Part shown: piece by piece, positions 36,615-46,906 of the stretch
Numbering within the stretch: the first letter of the stretch is position 1
Layout of the letters: every line of letters begins with the position of its first letter
NCBI GenBank assembly: GCA_022495005.1
Contig: JAGYXB010001055.1
Span: 62,001 to 126,000, forward strand
Direction of reading: 5' to 3'
DNA length: 64,000 nucleotides
Source of the DNA: Rhyacophila brunnea
Taxonomy: Eukaryota > Arthropoda > Insecta > Trichoptera > Rhyacophilidae
The notes under the pieces: model-generated
Database searches by the model: none
Seen by the model: only the letters and a program-made list of their open reading frames with translations
Told to the model about the DNA's origin: nothing
Made by a program: the position numbers and the translations under genes

Positions 36615-36982
36615 CAGTCGAACTCGGTTATTACAATCTCGGACATAGCGAGATCTCGGATGTAATGAGGAAACAGTCGTTGACATTTGGTATATGATTT
36701 TCTCCATACATTTTTATTCACTGTTATAACGAGATACTTATCGGATATACCGAGCTAAAATACTGGTAATGTGTTGATCGTTTAAAGACATTTAAACCCT
36801 AAGCAATAAAATCCGATCGGACAGGATGCCGCCGGGGACAGATTACGTTTATGACACTAGTCAAGTGTCTAATTGTTGTTTTCGCCGACAATAAAAATAC
36901 CTATTCTCTGATATAACGAGTACCGCTTATAACGAGCAAATTCAGCCGGTCCAACCTTCCTAGTAATAACCAAGTACAACTG
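36615..36982. mobile_element. pogo/Tigger-like MITE
   Basis: The left end is CAGTCGAACTCGGTTATTAC and the right end is GTAATAACCAAGTACAACTG. TA flanks lie at 36613-36614 and 36983-36984. Just inside are repeated TATAACGAG words (TTATAACGAGATAC, GATATAACGAG, TTATAACGAGC). Ends of CAGT-CGAAC-CGGTTAT type with TA duplications are characteristic of pogo/Tigger elements. No transposase is encoded in 368 bp. Confidence 0.88.
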
Positions 36983-36984
36983 TA

Positions 36985-37989
36985 TATTCCTTATTTTGTT
37001 TAATAATAATTCGAATGGCATTTGTTTTGCTATTCATTTCATATCATTCTTTTATTCCACCTCTAGTAGAAATTTGATGTAATTGTCAATTGTACAAGAT
37101 TAAACTCAATCTTATAAACATTTGTACTTAAATGTTCATTTACTACTATAAATGAATTTTACTGTAGAAAAATATTTATATTAATTCGTATTGACAACGT
37201 AAAAAAATCTGGTTCATTGACTGGACAGGATACCCTTGTATTGCCACTGTAAAAATAACTACGGTAAACAAAATGTAAAAATCATTAACACTTTAAATCA
37301 AATCGACATGTTAGAATTGTAAATATTTTATGGGGAAATATTAATTGTAAATATTTTTACATAGGTAAGTAAATATATAATAAATTTAAATGCATTTTTA
37401 TCAAACTTATGATTTTTAATATGTGGCGACACACAATATTTTATTTTATATTTTATTGCCATCTGGTTGCGATCAACGAAAGTTTTTAGTAACACATTTT
37501 TAGAAATTCATGGTAGATGCCTGTAGATGCCTTTAGATGGCGTTGAAGTCACATTTGATCGTAAATTGAGGCAAAGAATTCGCCTTAATATCACTAAGTA
37601 ACGAGTGAGCCAAATTTTTAAAACTAAGTTGATTTTGTCATTGAATAAATAAGATTGTTATCAATTATCATAGAATAAGGTAAATAACGATTAAAATACA
37701 ATTAGATGAATGAATACATTAAATTTATTTGTGTAATGCATTGCATTTGCGACATCACTGTCGATGTAGCATAATAGCGCATGTACACGTACATGGATTT
37801 ACCAATAGTGTGTATTTTAAACTATCGCGATAATAACTGTTTATACGTAAAGGTTCTGCTGTTTGTCCAATCTCATACTTCAAGAGTAAACTCGAAGCGA
37901 TGTTGTCATTTTATTGTACTATTTGACAGGCCGTGAAAATCGGTTAACCTCAAAATGAGTCTCTGCGAGGTGTAGTTCGTTTTTTTACC
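36985..37989. other. AT-rich stretch without recognised feature
   Basis: No coding motif or repeat was matched. Confidence 0.45.
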
Positions 37990-38165
37990 GGCATTATATT
38001 GCACTGTCCAATTGTCGCGTGAAAATTCAGAAGATTCTGAACTTTTTTGATTCATGCATGCAATCTTGCAATTTTCACGATAATACGTGTTTTCACGTGC
38101 ATTTTTGTTATTAAGGCCGCGATAATTCGTACTTTCAGCAGTAAATCCATGCACGTTTTAAATAA
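37990..38165 (+). repeat. Unclassified 160-bp repeat, copy 2
   Basis: This is the second copy of the repeat at 31605. It shares CCAATTGTCGCGTGAAAATT, CATGCAATCTTGCAATTT, GGCCGCGATAAT and AAATCCATGCACGT. Its hairpin core reads ACGTGTTTTCACGT. The flanks differ from those of copy 1. Confidence 0.8.
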
Positions 38166-39730
38166 ATAATTTGAAAATCGAATAAAAACACTGAATCTAG
38201 ATGTCGTTAGTAAAACGTGAAACGTGCCGTTTTTTTATTGAAAGTCGATGGTCACCTCACCTAACCTTTAATTATTCATAAAATATCATACTATATACTA
38301 GATCGATTGTATATAAACTTCTGACATCCGCTGAACGTTGAGCTATTAATGCTATTTCTTACGACCCCTAAAACAAAAATGTAAACTTTTAATTAAATTT
38401 GTAGGTATGTAACCACATAACAAAAAACAAAAATGTCAAACCCTTTTTCAGACCATAGTTTAAATATCACTTGCCAGAATATAATGGTAAAACCAATATT
38501 TCACTTTTCATAATATATTTAACATTACAGCACATTTTGTTGTTAATTTTCTACTATGATTTTATCGTTTTGTAATAGTTAAGTATACAATGTTTATATT
38601 GAAAATAATACAACTCTCCTTTTGTAGATTAAAAATTACTTTTTTTTTAATTTAACTGTTTCTCATATCGTTTACAAATAATAGCTGAAATTGATAATGT
38701 TATTTTCTTGGAAACTCTCAGTGGCCTACGTAATTTTCTCAAATGAGTTAACATTCAACTCTATTCTTTTATATACAGAACGTTAAACATACCTACATTT
38801 TTTTTTATTAAGAGAGATTATATGGGTGCCCGGTTAGGATCGGTACACCACTGCATCTGACAGATTAAAGACTGATATGTTTCCACCGTTTCTTTGCTCT
38901 ACTACAAAACAAAATGCTCCAAGACTGATGATCAAAGAAAATGTTTTACCTATGTCACTAAGGCCTTGATTTTTATTTTAAGTAGTTTTTTTATAGAATA
39001 CAAATAATATATTTTTAATCTGCCATAGTATATCTACATAATATATTTTTTTACAAATCTAACATCAAAAGTATTAAAACTTTTTCTTTAGATTATTTAT
39101 TGCATCGCATTGTATGATTATGTACCTTTTCCTCCCTTAATTATATTTTTACAAGTCTAAAAGAGAGATAATTTTAGACTTAATCAACTGTCTTACTAGA
39201 AACGTATGAGATAGGTAGATTACCCTTTTCAGTCCTAAGCGGAGCATACTGTCTTATTTATCTACAATAATAAATTCATTTACATTTTAGCAAGATTAAA
39301 ACTTTTGTCCTATGTAATATCTATAATTATACTGCCCTGCTAAGTAAAAAAGACTTATGTGGTTTTAATTAAAAGAGAACCCAAGTTTACCACAACCCTT
39401 TCTCTTATAGTATGTAAAATTATGGGATTCTTTTAACATAATCTCTAAATAGACACTGTTTATTTAGAGAGTTTTTAGTCTTTTAGTTTAGAGTATTTTT
39501 ACTTAGCATGGCAGTATAGAATAGGGGTGCACTGAGATAAAAATGAGCATGCATTAGTGTTACGAGTTATCGATGTGCCTTTAAAACTGTTCATATATTT
39601 TCTAAAAAAACTACAGCATCCCAGCAATTCTAGGATATATTTTTGAATCCTGTATTAAATACTGTTTACAAATAATTTTAACTTTAACTAAACATTAAAA
39701 TTTGTTTACCATAAGTAAGTAGTCAACTTA
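38166..39730. other. AT-rich stretch without recognised feature
   Basis: No coding motif or repeat was matched. Confidence 0.45.
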
Positions 39731-40222
39731 GATCTTCTTCTTCTTTGGCCATATCCGCCCCTTAGCTGGAGCATATGGACACCACGCGGCGCCTCCAAGA
39801 ATCCCTGTCGCTCGCCAGTCTTCTTGCTTCGTTCCAGGTCAAACCAGCATCCCGTAGCTCCGCCGTATACACTCTGTAGATTGTATTTAGCTGCCTTCCA
39901 GGTCCGGTCGGCTTGAAGAACAGGCAAGCCAGGTTAAAGTTCTCTTCTGGCGTCCGCAGCACGTGGCCGAGCCAGGTCCAACGTCGCCTTTACACTTTCA
40001 ACGTGATGAGAGGCTGCTTGGTGCGTTCTCTTATCTCCTCGTTGCTCCTAAAGTCATACCACCCCATCGCACACCCAGTATTCGTCGCAAACATCTGTTT
40101 TCGAAGCTCAGTATACGGTTGCTCTGAGCCTTCGTAGGGTGCCATGATTCGCTACCGTAAAGCAGCACTGTCAGAATGCAAGCGTCGAATAGGCGGTATT
40201 TGGTTTTGACCGAGTAAAATAT
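39731..40222 (-). mobile_element. RTE-like LINE 3' end (family C), minus strand
   Basis: Minus-strand frames give TLDLARPRAADAR, then LACLFFKPTGPGRQ, YRVYTAELRDAGLTWNEARR and LASDRDSWRRRVVSICSS. The piece ends in a GGCCAAAGAAGAAGAAGATC tail. The same blocks occur on the plus strand at 50893-51338. The D-A-G-L-T-W-x-x-A and D-R-D-x-W-R-R blocks are typical of the last residues of insect endonuclease-reverse transcriptases. Several frameshifts separate the blocks. Confidence 0.8.
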
Positions 40223-40321
40223 AATATATAAGTTTCAATAAAACACCGTTCCAAAGTATGTGACACTTTTTGGCATTTTTATTTAGATATTATATTGTTT
40301 ATTTAAATTATTATGACTATA

Positions 40322-40650
40322 ATACAAGACTCCTTTACTTGGAGCTGTATGGATACTACACATGGGTTTATCCAACTGACTTTTTTCTAGGTATGCTTAT
40401 ATGATACTGTAGTCTAAATGCTAGAAGATAATATCTATATTTCGCCACGTATTTTTTTTCAAATATAAATGAGAACTTATTTTAGAAATCGAGAGTATCA
40501 GTTGTTTGTTCTCCCAAGTTGCAGAACTAACCTACCATTGGTGATGCCAATTGGGAGGCCACTAACTCTGTTCGACCAAATCGCTTCAGATATTGATATA
40601 CTCCACCTAGGTACGTGAAGATGAGTATAGGTGGGCGTTGTTTTATTAGT
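40322..40650 (+). mobile_element. Jockey/CR1-like LINE end, decayed (copy 1 of 2)
   Basis: The frame fragments LRLLYLELYGYYTWVYPTD and ATYFF are followed by DNA matching the next copy (GTTTGTTCTCCCAAG, GCAGAACTAACCTACCATT, GATGCCAATTGGGAGG). The piece lacks the 3' untranslated tail seen in copy 2, which follows in the same orientation 35 bp later. Confidence 0.7.
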
Positions 40651-40684
40651 CCTTAAATTAGGATACTTATATTAATTTTTGCTA

Positions 40685-41372
40685 CAGACTTGCAGACTAG
40701 TCTGCTAGCAGACTTGAGAGTGGGTCTATCGTTTGGGCCCCGCATCAGTTGAAGTACGGTCTTATGGTGGAGAGAGTCCAAAAGATTTTTTTAAGACTCC
40801 TTTACTTTCGGCTGTATGGATTAACCGTGGCTCTATCCGACTGATTTTCTCTTAGGGATGCTTACATACTGTAGCTTAAAATTTAGAAGGGATCTTTATT
40901 TAGCTACATATTTTTTCAGACTTATACGCGGCGTAAATGTGAACTCTGCCATTCTTGGTGGTGTTGGCTTGTGTATCTCTGATAATTACCTTAGGAATCG
41001 AGGGCATCCGTTGTTTGTTCTCCCACGGTGCAGAACTAACCTGCCATTAGTAATGCCAATTGGGAGGGCAGTAACCATATTTAATGAAATGGCTTCGGAT
41101 ATTGATATATTCTACTTACGTGACGGTGAATTTAGGTGGACGTTGTTTTATAAGTTTTTAAGATAGGGTCTATCAAAGTTCACTCTGTGTGCTTCCATCT
41201 ACTTTTATTTTGTTATTTATTTTCTTATTTTATTACTTATTCTCTATATTTTTATTTTTAAAAATTATTAACACTTATTTTATGTCATGTCGTGAACGTT
41301 TTGAATTTATAATTTGTTATGTTCATTATATGTAAAATAAATTCATTTGATTTGATTTGATTTGTATTTACT
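40685..41372 (+). mobile_element. Jockey/CR1-like LINE 3' end with TTTGA tail
   Basis: The piece starts RLESGSIVWAPHQLKYGLMV and ERVQKIFLRLLYFRLYG, with a few stops. It then continues open as FRRDLYLATYFFRLIRGVNV, SDNYLRNRGHPLFVLPRCRT and MPIGRAVTIFNEMASDIDIF to a stop at 41166. The E-S-G-S-I-x-W-x-P and E-R-V-Q-x-x-F-L-R-x-L blocks, then R-R-D and P-R-C-R-T-N, match the end of Jockey/CR1-group LINE proteins. About 200 bp of 3' untranslated sequence ends in CATTTGATTTGATTTGATTT. Related ends lie at 50255, 55060, 61160 and 10526. Confidence 0.82.
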
Positions 41373-42211
41373 CTTTATACTGTTTTTCTAATATGACGTA
41401 TATTTCTTTATTTTTTATACCATTTTCATAGCATTCCTTTGAACGTATTGAATGTAAAATTTACTATACGTATGTGAATAATTTTTTTCCGTCGTACTTC
41501 GGATTGAGTATACATTTTTCATTTGCAGCATTTCTTTATTCCTTTTCCCCAAAATTTTGATTATTTGATATAATATGTATGTACTTACAACCTTTTAAAT
41601 TTAAATATAGTCATTATGTACTTACATATAAACATATAAAGCTATATTATTATTTCACCGTTATGCTTTGAAAAAATACTTTATTTGTTATCAAAAGTGA
41701 TATTATAAGTACTTAGGTACCTAGAATTTGTTTAGTTATGCAACCGCTTTCACCGATTCCTGTCTATCATAATTCTCTTAGTAATTTATCATTATTTTTT
41801 TGAATTATTAATGAAATTCTAACACACATTTCTCAAGTAGTATTTTTGTGGCATATTTATGTTTTTATTTCGTTTCACCATTTGGTAGATTGTTATGAAT
41901 GATTGACAAGCTTATCTACTTAATCTATCGATCATTTCTTTTCAGCTAAGTATACCAAAATAATATACTTATAAAACAACAGTGCGATGGCTTAACACAG
42001 GATACATCAATAATATTTAGACATTCCAGAAACCCTTGGAAAATTTTATGATAGTATTACGGCTAGTATACCTAGTCTAGATTGACATTTATTACATGTG
42101 CCAGTAAACAAATCAACATTCTATAAAAACTGTTCACAATCATTTTGTATAAATACATTTGCGCAGCTCTATACACAAGGCAGCTATCGACGGTAGTTTA
42201 TCATATTTATA
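41373..42211. other. AT-rich stretch without recognised feature
   Basis: No coding motif or repeat was matched. Confidence 0.45.
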
Positions 42212-42213
42212 TA

Positions 42214-42750
42214 TTGAGGCGGTTAATTGTTACAATAAGTTAAACGTCTAAGGTTTAGACGTTTAACTTATTGTAACTTTAAATTTAACTTATTGTAACA
42301 ATTAACCCGACCTTATTTTGCCAAGCCCCACTTCAAAAATCTCTATGGCCCCCCTTATCAAAATTTTATAGTTACCTAACTAATTTAAAAAAAAAAAAAC
42401 AATAATTGCTTCAAATAAAAAATGCACATAGGTAATACTAGTTTAATTAAACTTTCGTAAGTAAATATGTATATTACGTTATATTATGTCACTGTACACC
42501 TCGGAAGAAAATTAGTGCGATCCTTGTGCTATGATTCGTCTTCAAATGATTTTTGAGATTACCTTTTTGTCCCCCAAAACATTTAAATTGACCCCTGGTG
42601 GGGCGTACGCCCCACATTGAGAATCATTGATCTAAACTGTAAAAAATTGTAATGTTTTAACAACCCCTCTCTTGGTTGTGTTAACTTTTAGAGCGAGATA
42701 GACAGTTTTCACAGTAACGGTTAACTTATTGTAACAATTAACCGCCTCAA
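42214..42750. mobile_element. TA-flanked TIR element with extra internal termini
   Basis: The ends are TTGAGGCGGTTAATTGTTAC and its exact inverse GTAACAATTAACCGCCTCAA, extending to about 30 bp (AATAAGTTAA). TA flanks both ends (42212-42213, 42751-42752). Two further inverted copies of the terminal sequence sit just inside the left end (42254-42277 and 42285-42307). The first of them makes a perfect hairpin with the left end. The interior also contains a hAT-like terminus. No transposase is present. The TA flanks suggest a Tc1/mariner-group insertion. Confidence 0.8.
42598..42640. mobile_element. hAT-like terminus inside the 42.2-kb element
   Basis: GTGGGGCGTACGCCCCAC is a perfect 18-bp palindrome. 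It is followed by ATTGAGAATCATTGATC, which on the other strand reads as the TGATTCTCAAT ending common to Charlie-like hAT elements. A matching opposite end was not found, so this is a partial element or a coincidence of motif. Confidence 0.45.
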
Positions 42751-43063
42751 TACATACATATGACAAAGAGATAATATTTATCACTTTAACCGTCTATAAC
42801 CGCCTTGTGTATACTGGAATATTTTTATACAGATAATGACCATTTTTTTAATGCGCTGCAGATGGAAAATATGTACAAAAATACTGATTTATGTTTCATG
42901 AGTAGTGACACATGAGCTTGTAGAATGTTGTTTTGATTAAAGCGCACAAATTTTTACTATATGAACTGTCAATAGTATATTTAATTTTATAAAAATGTTT
43001 ACAGGTGTGGATATGCGCTGAGTATAAACAAATGATTGTACGTGTACATTTGTTTAGTGGTGC

Positions 43064-43160
43064 TACTCTTCTTCATTGTTCCCTCACGACTAAGGATCGC
43101 GACCACCTTGAATTTTTTTTCATCTCTTATGAGACCAAGACTTTCACCCCTTTCGATAAT
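43064..43160 (-). mobile_element. Short RTE-like LINE tail (family B)
   Basis: CTCTTCTTCATTG, then CACGACTAAGGATCGCGACCAC, and GAGACCAAGACTTTC match in order the family B copy at 56665 (CTCTTCTTGGTC, CATGGCTGAGGATCGTGACC, GCGACCAAGACTTTCC). Only about 95 bp is present, consistent with severe 5' truncation. Confidence 0.65.
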
Positions 43161-43979
43161 GTATATCGGTTTAATTTATTTTAGTAGCTGATACTTTGAT
43201 ATCTCTTCAGGTGTATATCGTGGGGTAATGAATGTAAGGCGTCCTTCAAACCCAGGAGTAACTTCCCAATACCGTGATTGGTACGCACTAGAATGCGCGT
43301 GATTCTTATGTATAATACAATAGTAAATGGTATTAAATCTAACTGATCCAAAATTCTAAATAATTGTATTGCAATGTTAGACTGTGTGCATTCAAGATTT
43401 TGTGTCGCTGACTATTATTATAATATCATCATTAGCATAATCCATTCCCAATTCGCTGTCATATAAAGCCTCTTGAGAAGCATCCTTGCCTTACATCAGT
43501 GTATTCTGAATTGATCCATTTACGAGGCATAATAGACAACTTTACAGTAATTAAAACAAAAATCAATGATCCGCGCGTTCGCTGCCAGCAGTGTGGCGGC
43601 ATGTAAAGCAGTGGCGGTTAACCCCAGGCACGTGTAACCAGATAAGTGGCACGTCGCACAAATTGGTTAGGCTGACACGCGAGTGATTTATCTCAATTAT
43701 TATATATTCAGTACAGTACTGTAAAGGAAGGACTTCGATGCCATAAACAAAGTAGAAAACTAGTATTTGACACACTTGTAGATTTTATTAATCATAACTA
43801 TGACGTGTTGTAGTAAAATTTACGTAGTATAAATAAATGATCAAAACATATTACTAAGTTTATCTAATTAAATATAATACATTCTTTACGAAAACCAGTC
43901 AAATACATTAATCATTTACCAAATAAAATTATAGGGTAAACGAAATTATTGTATTAACTTATTCTCTTCTTTTTGTATC
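43161..43979. other. Stretch with a GC-richer patch
   Basis: The patch at 43565-43700 contains CAGTGGCGGTTAAC and GTGGCACGTCGCAC but has no clear inverted ends or coding frame. Nothing else was matched. Confidence 0.4.
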
Positions 43980-43983
43980 ATAT

Positions 43984-44632
43984 TGACTGCTTAATCTGCA
44001 AACCGGCTAACTCCGCTTTGGCAATTTTTTCAGGAAGGAGAGGAAACTATTTATATAATAATTTAACTATTGAGTGGAATTTAACAATTCCAAAAATACT
44101 GACCATTTATTTTGGACTGGCAATGACCCATATTTTTTCACAAACACATATATTATAATATAATACGTGATAATACATTGATATATAAATTTGTGTTTTT
44201 GCTAATCGCTTTTCAAATGAAAAAAACACGTTTATTAAAAAATCAATTAAAAGTGCCCGTAGCCATTATCTGCAAACAGGCTAACTCCACTGGGGCAAAT
44301 TGTTCAGTAAGGAGAAAAAACTTAATAATTTAACTATCGAGCGGAATTTAACAATTCCAAAAATACAGCTGCACTATAAATTAATAGGTACATTATTTTA
44401 GCTATCCTTTTATAATGAAAATTTATATGAAGAGCGGAGTGGTTCCATTTACGATATTGGAAATTTAGCAATTGCAGTTGGCTGTTTTGTGTGAAGAACG
44501 ATAAATCATTTACATAGGTTTAGGAGTTGTAAATTTTGTTTGGGCATAGAAAACATGCTTTACAATAAAATATCATCAAAATCTCATTTTTGGTCAAAAT
44601 TGCAGTCGACTGGTTTGAAGATTAAGCAGTCG
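43984..44632. mobile_element. Unclassified TIR element with internal duplication
   Basis: The left end TGACTGCTTAATCTGCAAAC and the right end GAAGATTAAGCAGTCG form an inverted repeat of about 20 bp. ATAT flanks both sides (43980-43983, 44633-44636). Inside, two direct copies of about 110 bp occur at 43995-44103 and 44265-44372. They share ATCTGCAAAC, GGCTAACTCC, GGCAA and GGAATTTAACAATTCC. No coding region was found. Confidence 0.7.
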
Positions 44633-44749
44633 ATATCCGTTTTTGGACGACGGCGATATGTTCAGCCATTTTCTTCACGTCTATAGGTACTCTGAATAGG
44701 GATGCATTGCTGGGCTCAAACCAGTTTCTGAGGTTCTTTAGTCAATATA

Positions 44750-46046
44750 CGAGGGTGGGTCAATAATTCCTTAGAAAAAAGCATTAAAACAGTTTTTATT
44801 TTTGTATTTTTTTTTATTTCTCAACATAATCTCCTTGGAGCTCAATACACTTGGTTAGACGTTTCTCAATTTTTTTTAAACCGTCAGAAAAATAAGTTTT
44901 CGGAAGGTCCTCAAAATAAGCATTTGTCCGATCGATGACTTCTTCATTTGAAAAAAAACGTTGTCCACTTAGCCATTTTTTTAAGTTTGGGAAAAGGAAA
45001 AAGTCACTGGGGGCTAAATCTGGCGAATACGGTGGGTGGTCGACCAATTCGAACTTCAATTCTTCAATTTTAGCCATTGATCGTAAACATGTGTGAACAC
45101 GGGCATTGTCCTGATGAAAGAGGATTTTTTCCTGTTTAAATGAGGCCGTTTTTCTTCAATTTTGTTTTTTAGCTGGTCCAATAAAGATGCATAATAATCC
45201 CCTGTTATTGTTTTTCCTTTTTCCAAATAGTCAACGAAAATAATTCCACGTGCATCCCAAAATACAGTAGCCATAACCTTACCAGCTGATTTTACGGTTT
45301 TCGCCTTCTTTGGACATGGTTCGCCTTTCGCAATCCACTGCTTTGACTGTTCTTTCGTCTCGGGAGTATAGTGGTGTATCCATGTTTCATCTACAGTCAC
45401 AAAGCGACGAAAAAATTCATCCGGATTGCGTTGCATGAGCGACAACAGGGCTTTAGAGGCCACCACCCTATTGCGTTTATTGTCGACTGTGAGCAAACGC
45501 GGCACCCATCTTGCAGAAATATTTTTCATGCCCAATTTGTCATGTAAAATAGAAATGACGCTACCTTTTGAGATCCCTGTAACCTCAATTATCTCACTCA
45601 ACTTTAATCTTCGGTCACTTAACACCATATCGTGGATTTTATTGATCATTTCTGGTGTAGTCACCTCTACAGGACGTCCTGAGCGTGGTTCATCCTTTGT
45701 TGATGTACGACCACGTTTAAATTCATTTAACCAGTTATAAATAGTTGCAAGTGAAGGATCACATATGCCGTGAACTAAATCCAACTCATTTTTTTATTTC
45801 CTTTGCTGTTAACCCTTTTATATTAAAATGTTTAATAACAGCTCTAAACTCAATTTTCTCCATTTTTGTATTTTCCACAAGCAAATTTTTTTTTTTAAAT
45901 GTACGAGAAACACACAACAACCCGACCAATCTGATTGAAACTTCGCAGCATACTGAATCGGTAGTGCCGCTGCATGAAAACAAACCGCTTACAGTACTAG
46001 TCGCGCCACCTGTCGGCTTTTCTAAGGACTTATTGACCCACCCTCG
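44750..46046 (-). mobile_element. mariner-like transposon, nearly intact
   Basis: Both ends read inward as CGAGGGTGGGTCAATAA and then TCCTTAGAAAA, with one difference in about 29 bp. TA flanks lie at 44748-44749 and 46047-46048. The length of 1297 bp is standard. A transposase gene on the minus strand covers most of the interior and is broken by only two single-base shifts. The near-identical ends suggest a recent insertion. Confidence 0.96.
44814..45863 (-). pseudogene. mariner transposase, two frameshifts
   Basis: The start at 45863 (MEKIEFRAVIKHFNIKG) and end GDYVEK at the TAA of 44814-44816 match full-length mariner transposases of about 350 residues. The N-terminal helix-turn-helix region includes YNWLNEFKRGRTST and VTTPEMINKIHDMV. 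Catalytic D1 is in FVTVDETWIHHYTPE, D2 in the LFHQDNA equivalent and D3 in YSPDLAPSDFFLFPN, so the DD34D triad is complete. The first shift lies in an A7 run near 45797, where one extra A ends the frame after KEIKK. The second lies in an A6 run near 45130, where one A is missing and the frame turns to SSFIRTM. Otherwise the frames are open over 242 and 87 codons. It is either a very young pseudogene or an intact gene with homopolymer read errors. Confidence 0.93.
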
Positions 46047-46048
46047 TA

Positions 46049-46397
46049 TTATATGATATAATTACAATAAAATAAATAAAATAATAAACCTAATAATTAA
46101 TATAATATTCTACTTAATTGATCTAAGGTTAGCAATATTAAAACAGAAAATTGACGTAACTATAAAAAATGTTAGGCTTTATACAGGTACACTTTAATTC
46201 ATTATATTGATGAAAGTTTCGACGATATGTAAGACGTGTGTAATATTTATTCAGTGGCAAATTCGATAGATCCAACCATAACTTGCCAATGTTTAATTAG
46301 ATTTTCTATCCCTGTTAAATAGTAGTGTTTCTCAAACTTTTATATTGCACTAAGAGCCGTTACGAATCATAGACACCCCTTAGAAATGTATACATTC
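46049..46397. other. AT-rich stretch without recognised feature
   Basis: No coding motif or repeat was matched. Confidence 0.45.
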
Positions 46398-46906
46398 CAG
46401 TGGGGATGGGTGGAAAGTAAGCTGAATCCGACATAAAAAGTGCACACTAAACTTTCTCAGTCAAACGTATTTGTTTTCATTGAACTAATACTACAATGTG
46501 TTTTCAATGAACTAATGCTACAATTTGTTATTTTTTTTAATTTAAATAAACCCAGCGTAACCCAAGCTATAGTTGATAATAGACGAAAAATATTCGTCCA
46601 TCTATAATAAAATATCTACATTATGACATTAAGCCACACATCATTTTAGATACTTTATAGGTAGAAGAATAGTTTTTATCGATTATGGTTTGGTTAAGGC
46701 AGGGCTTCATAAATTTTAAAAACGAAACGCAAAAATTAAGTATGACTGAAAAAGTGTGCACAAATTTTGACGGACCAATCTAAACTATTATGGTTTGGTT
46801 AGGCAGGGCTAAATTGAACTTAAAAAACTAACCAGTACCATCTGCAAATTTAGTATGCACTATTTATGTCGAATATTAACAGCCTACCTACACCGTTGGC
46901 CACTAG
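46398..46906. mobile_element. hAT-type MITE, diverged relative of the 2090 element
   Basis: The left end CAGTGGGGATGGGTGG and right end, inverted, CTAGTGGCCAACGGTG match the 2090 family. Shared subterminal words are GTGCACACTAAACTTT, CGTATTTGTTTTCATTGAA and AACAGCCTACCT. The interior has a duplicated TTATGGTTTGGTTA-GGCAGGGCT segment (46684 and 46788). The flanks TACATTCC and TATATTCG agree at only six of eight positions, so the copy is older. Confidence 0.75.

Noticed and set aside
45426..45740. A 104-codon plus-strand open frame
   Set aside because: It is antisense to the mariner transposase at 44814-45863.
45745..46056. A 103-codon plus-strand open frame
   Set aside because: It overlaps the mariner 5' region and right inverted end, and is incidental.
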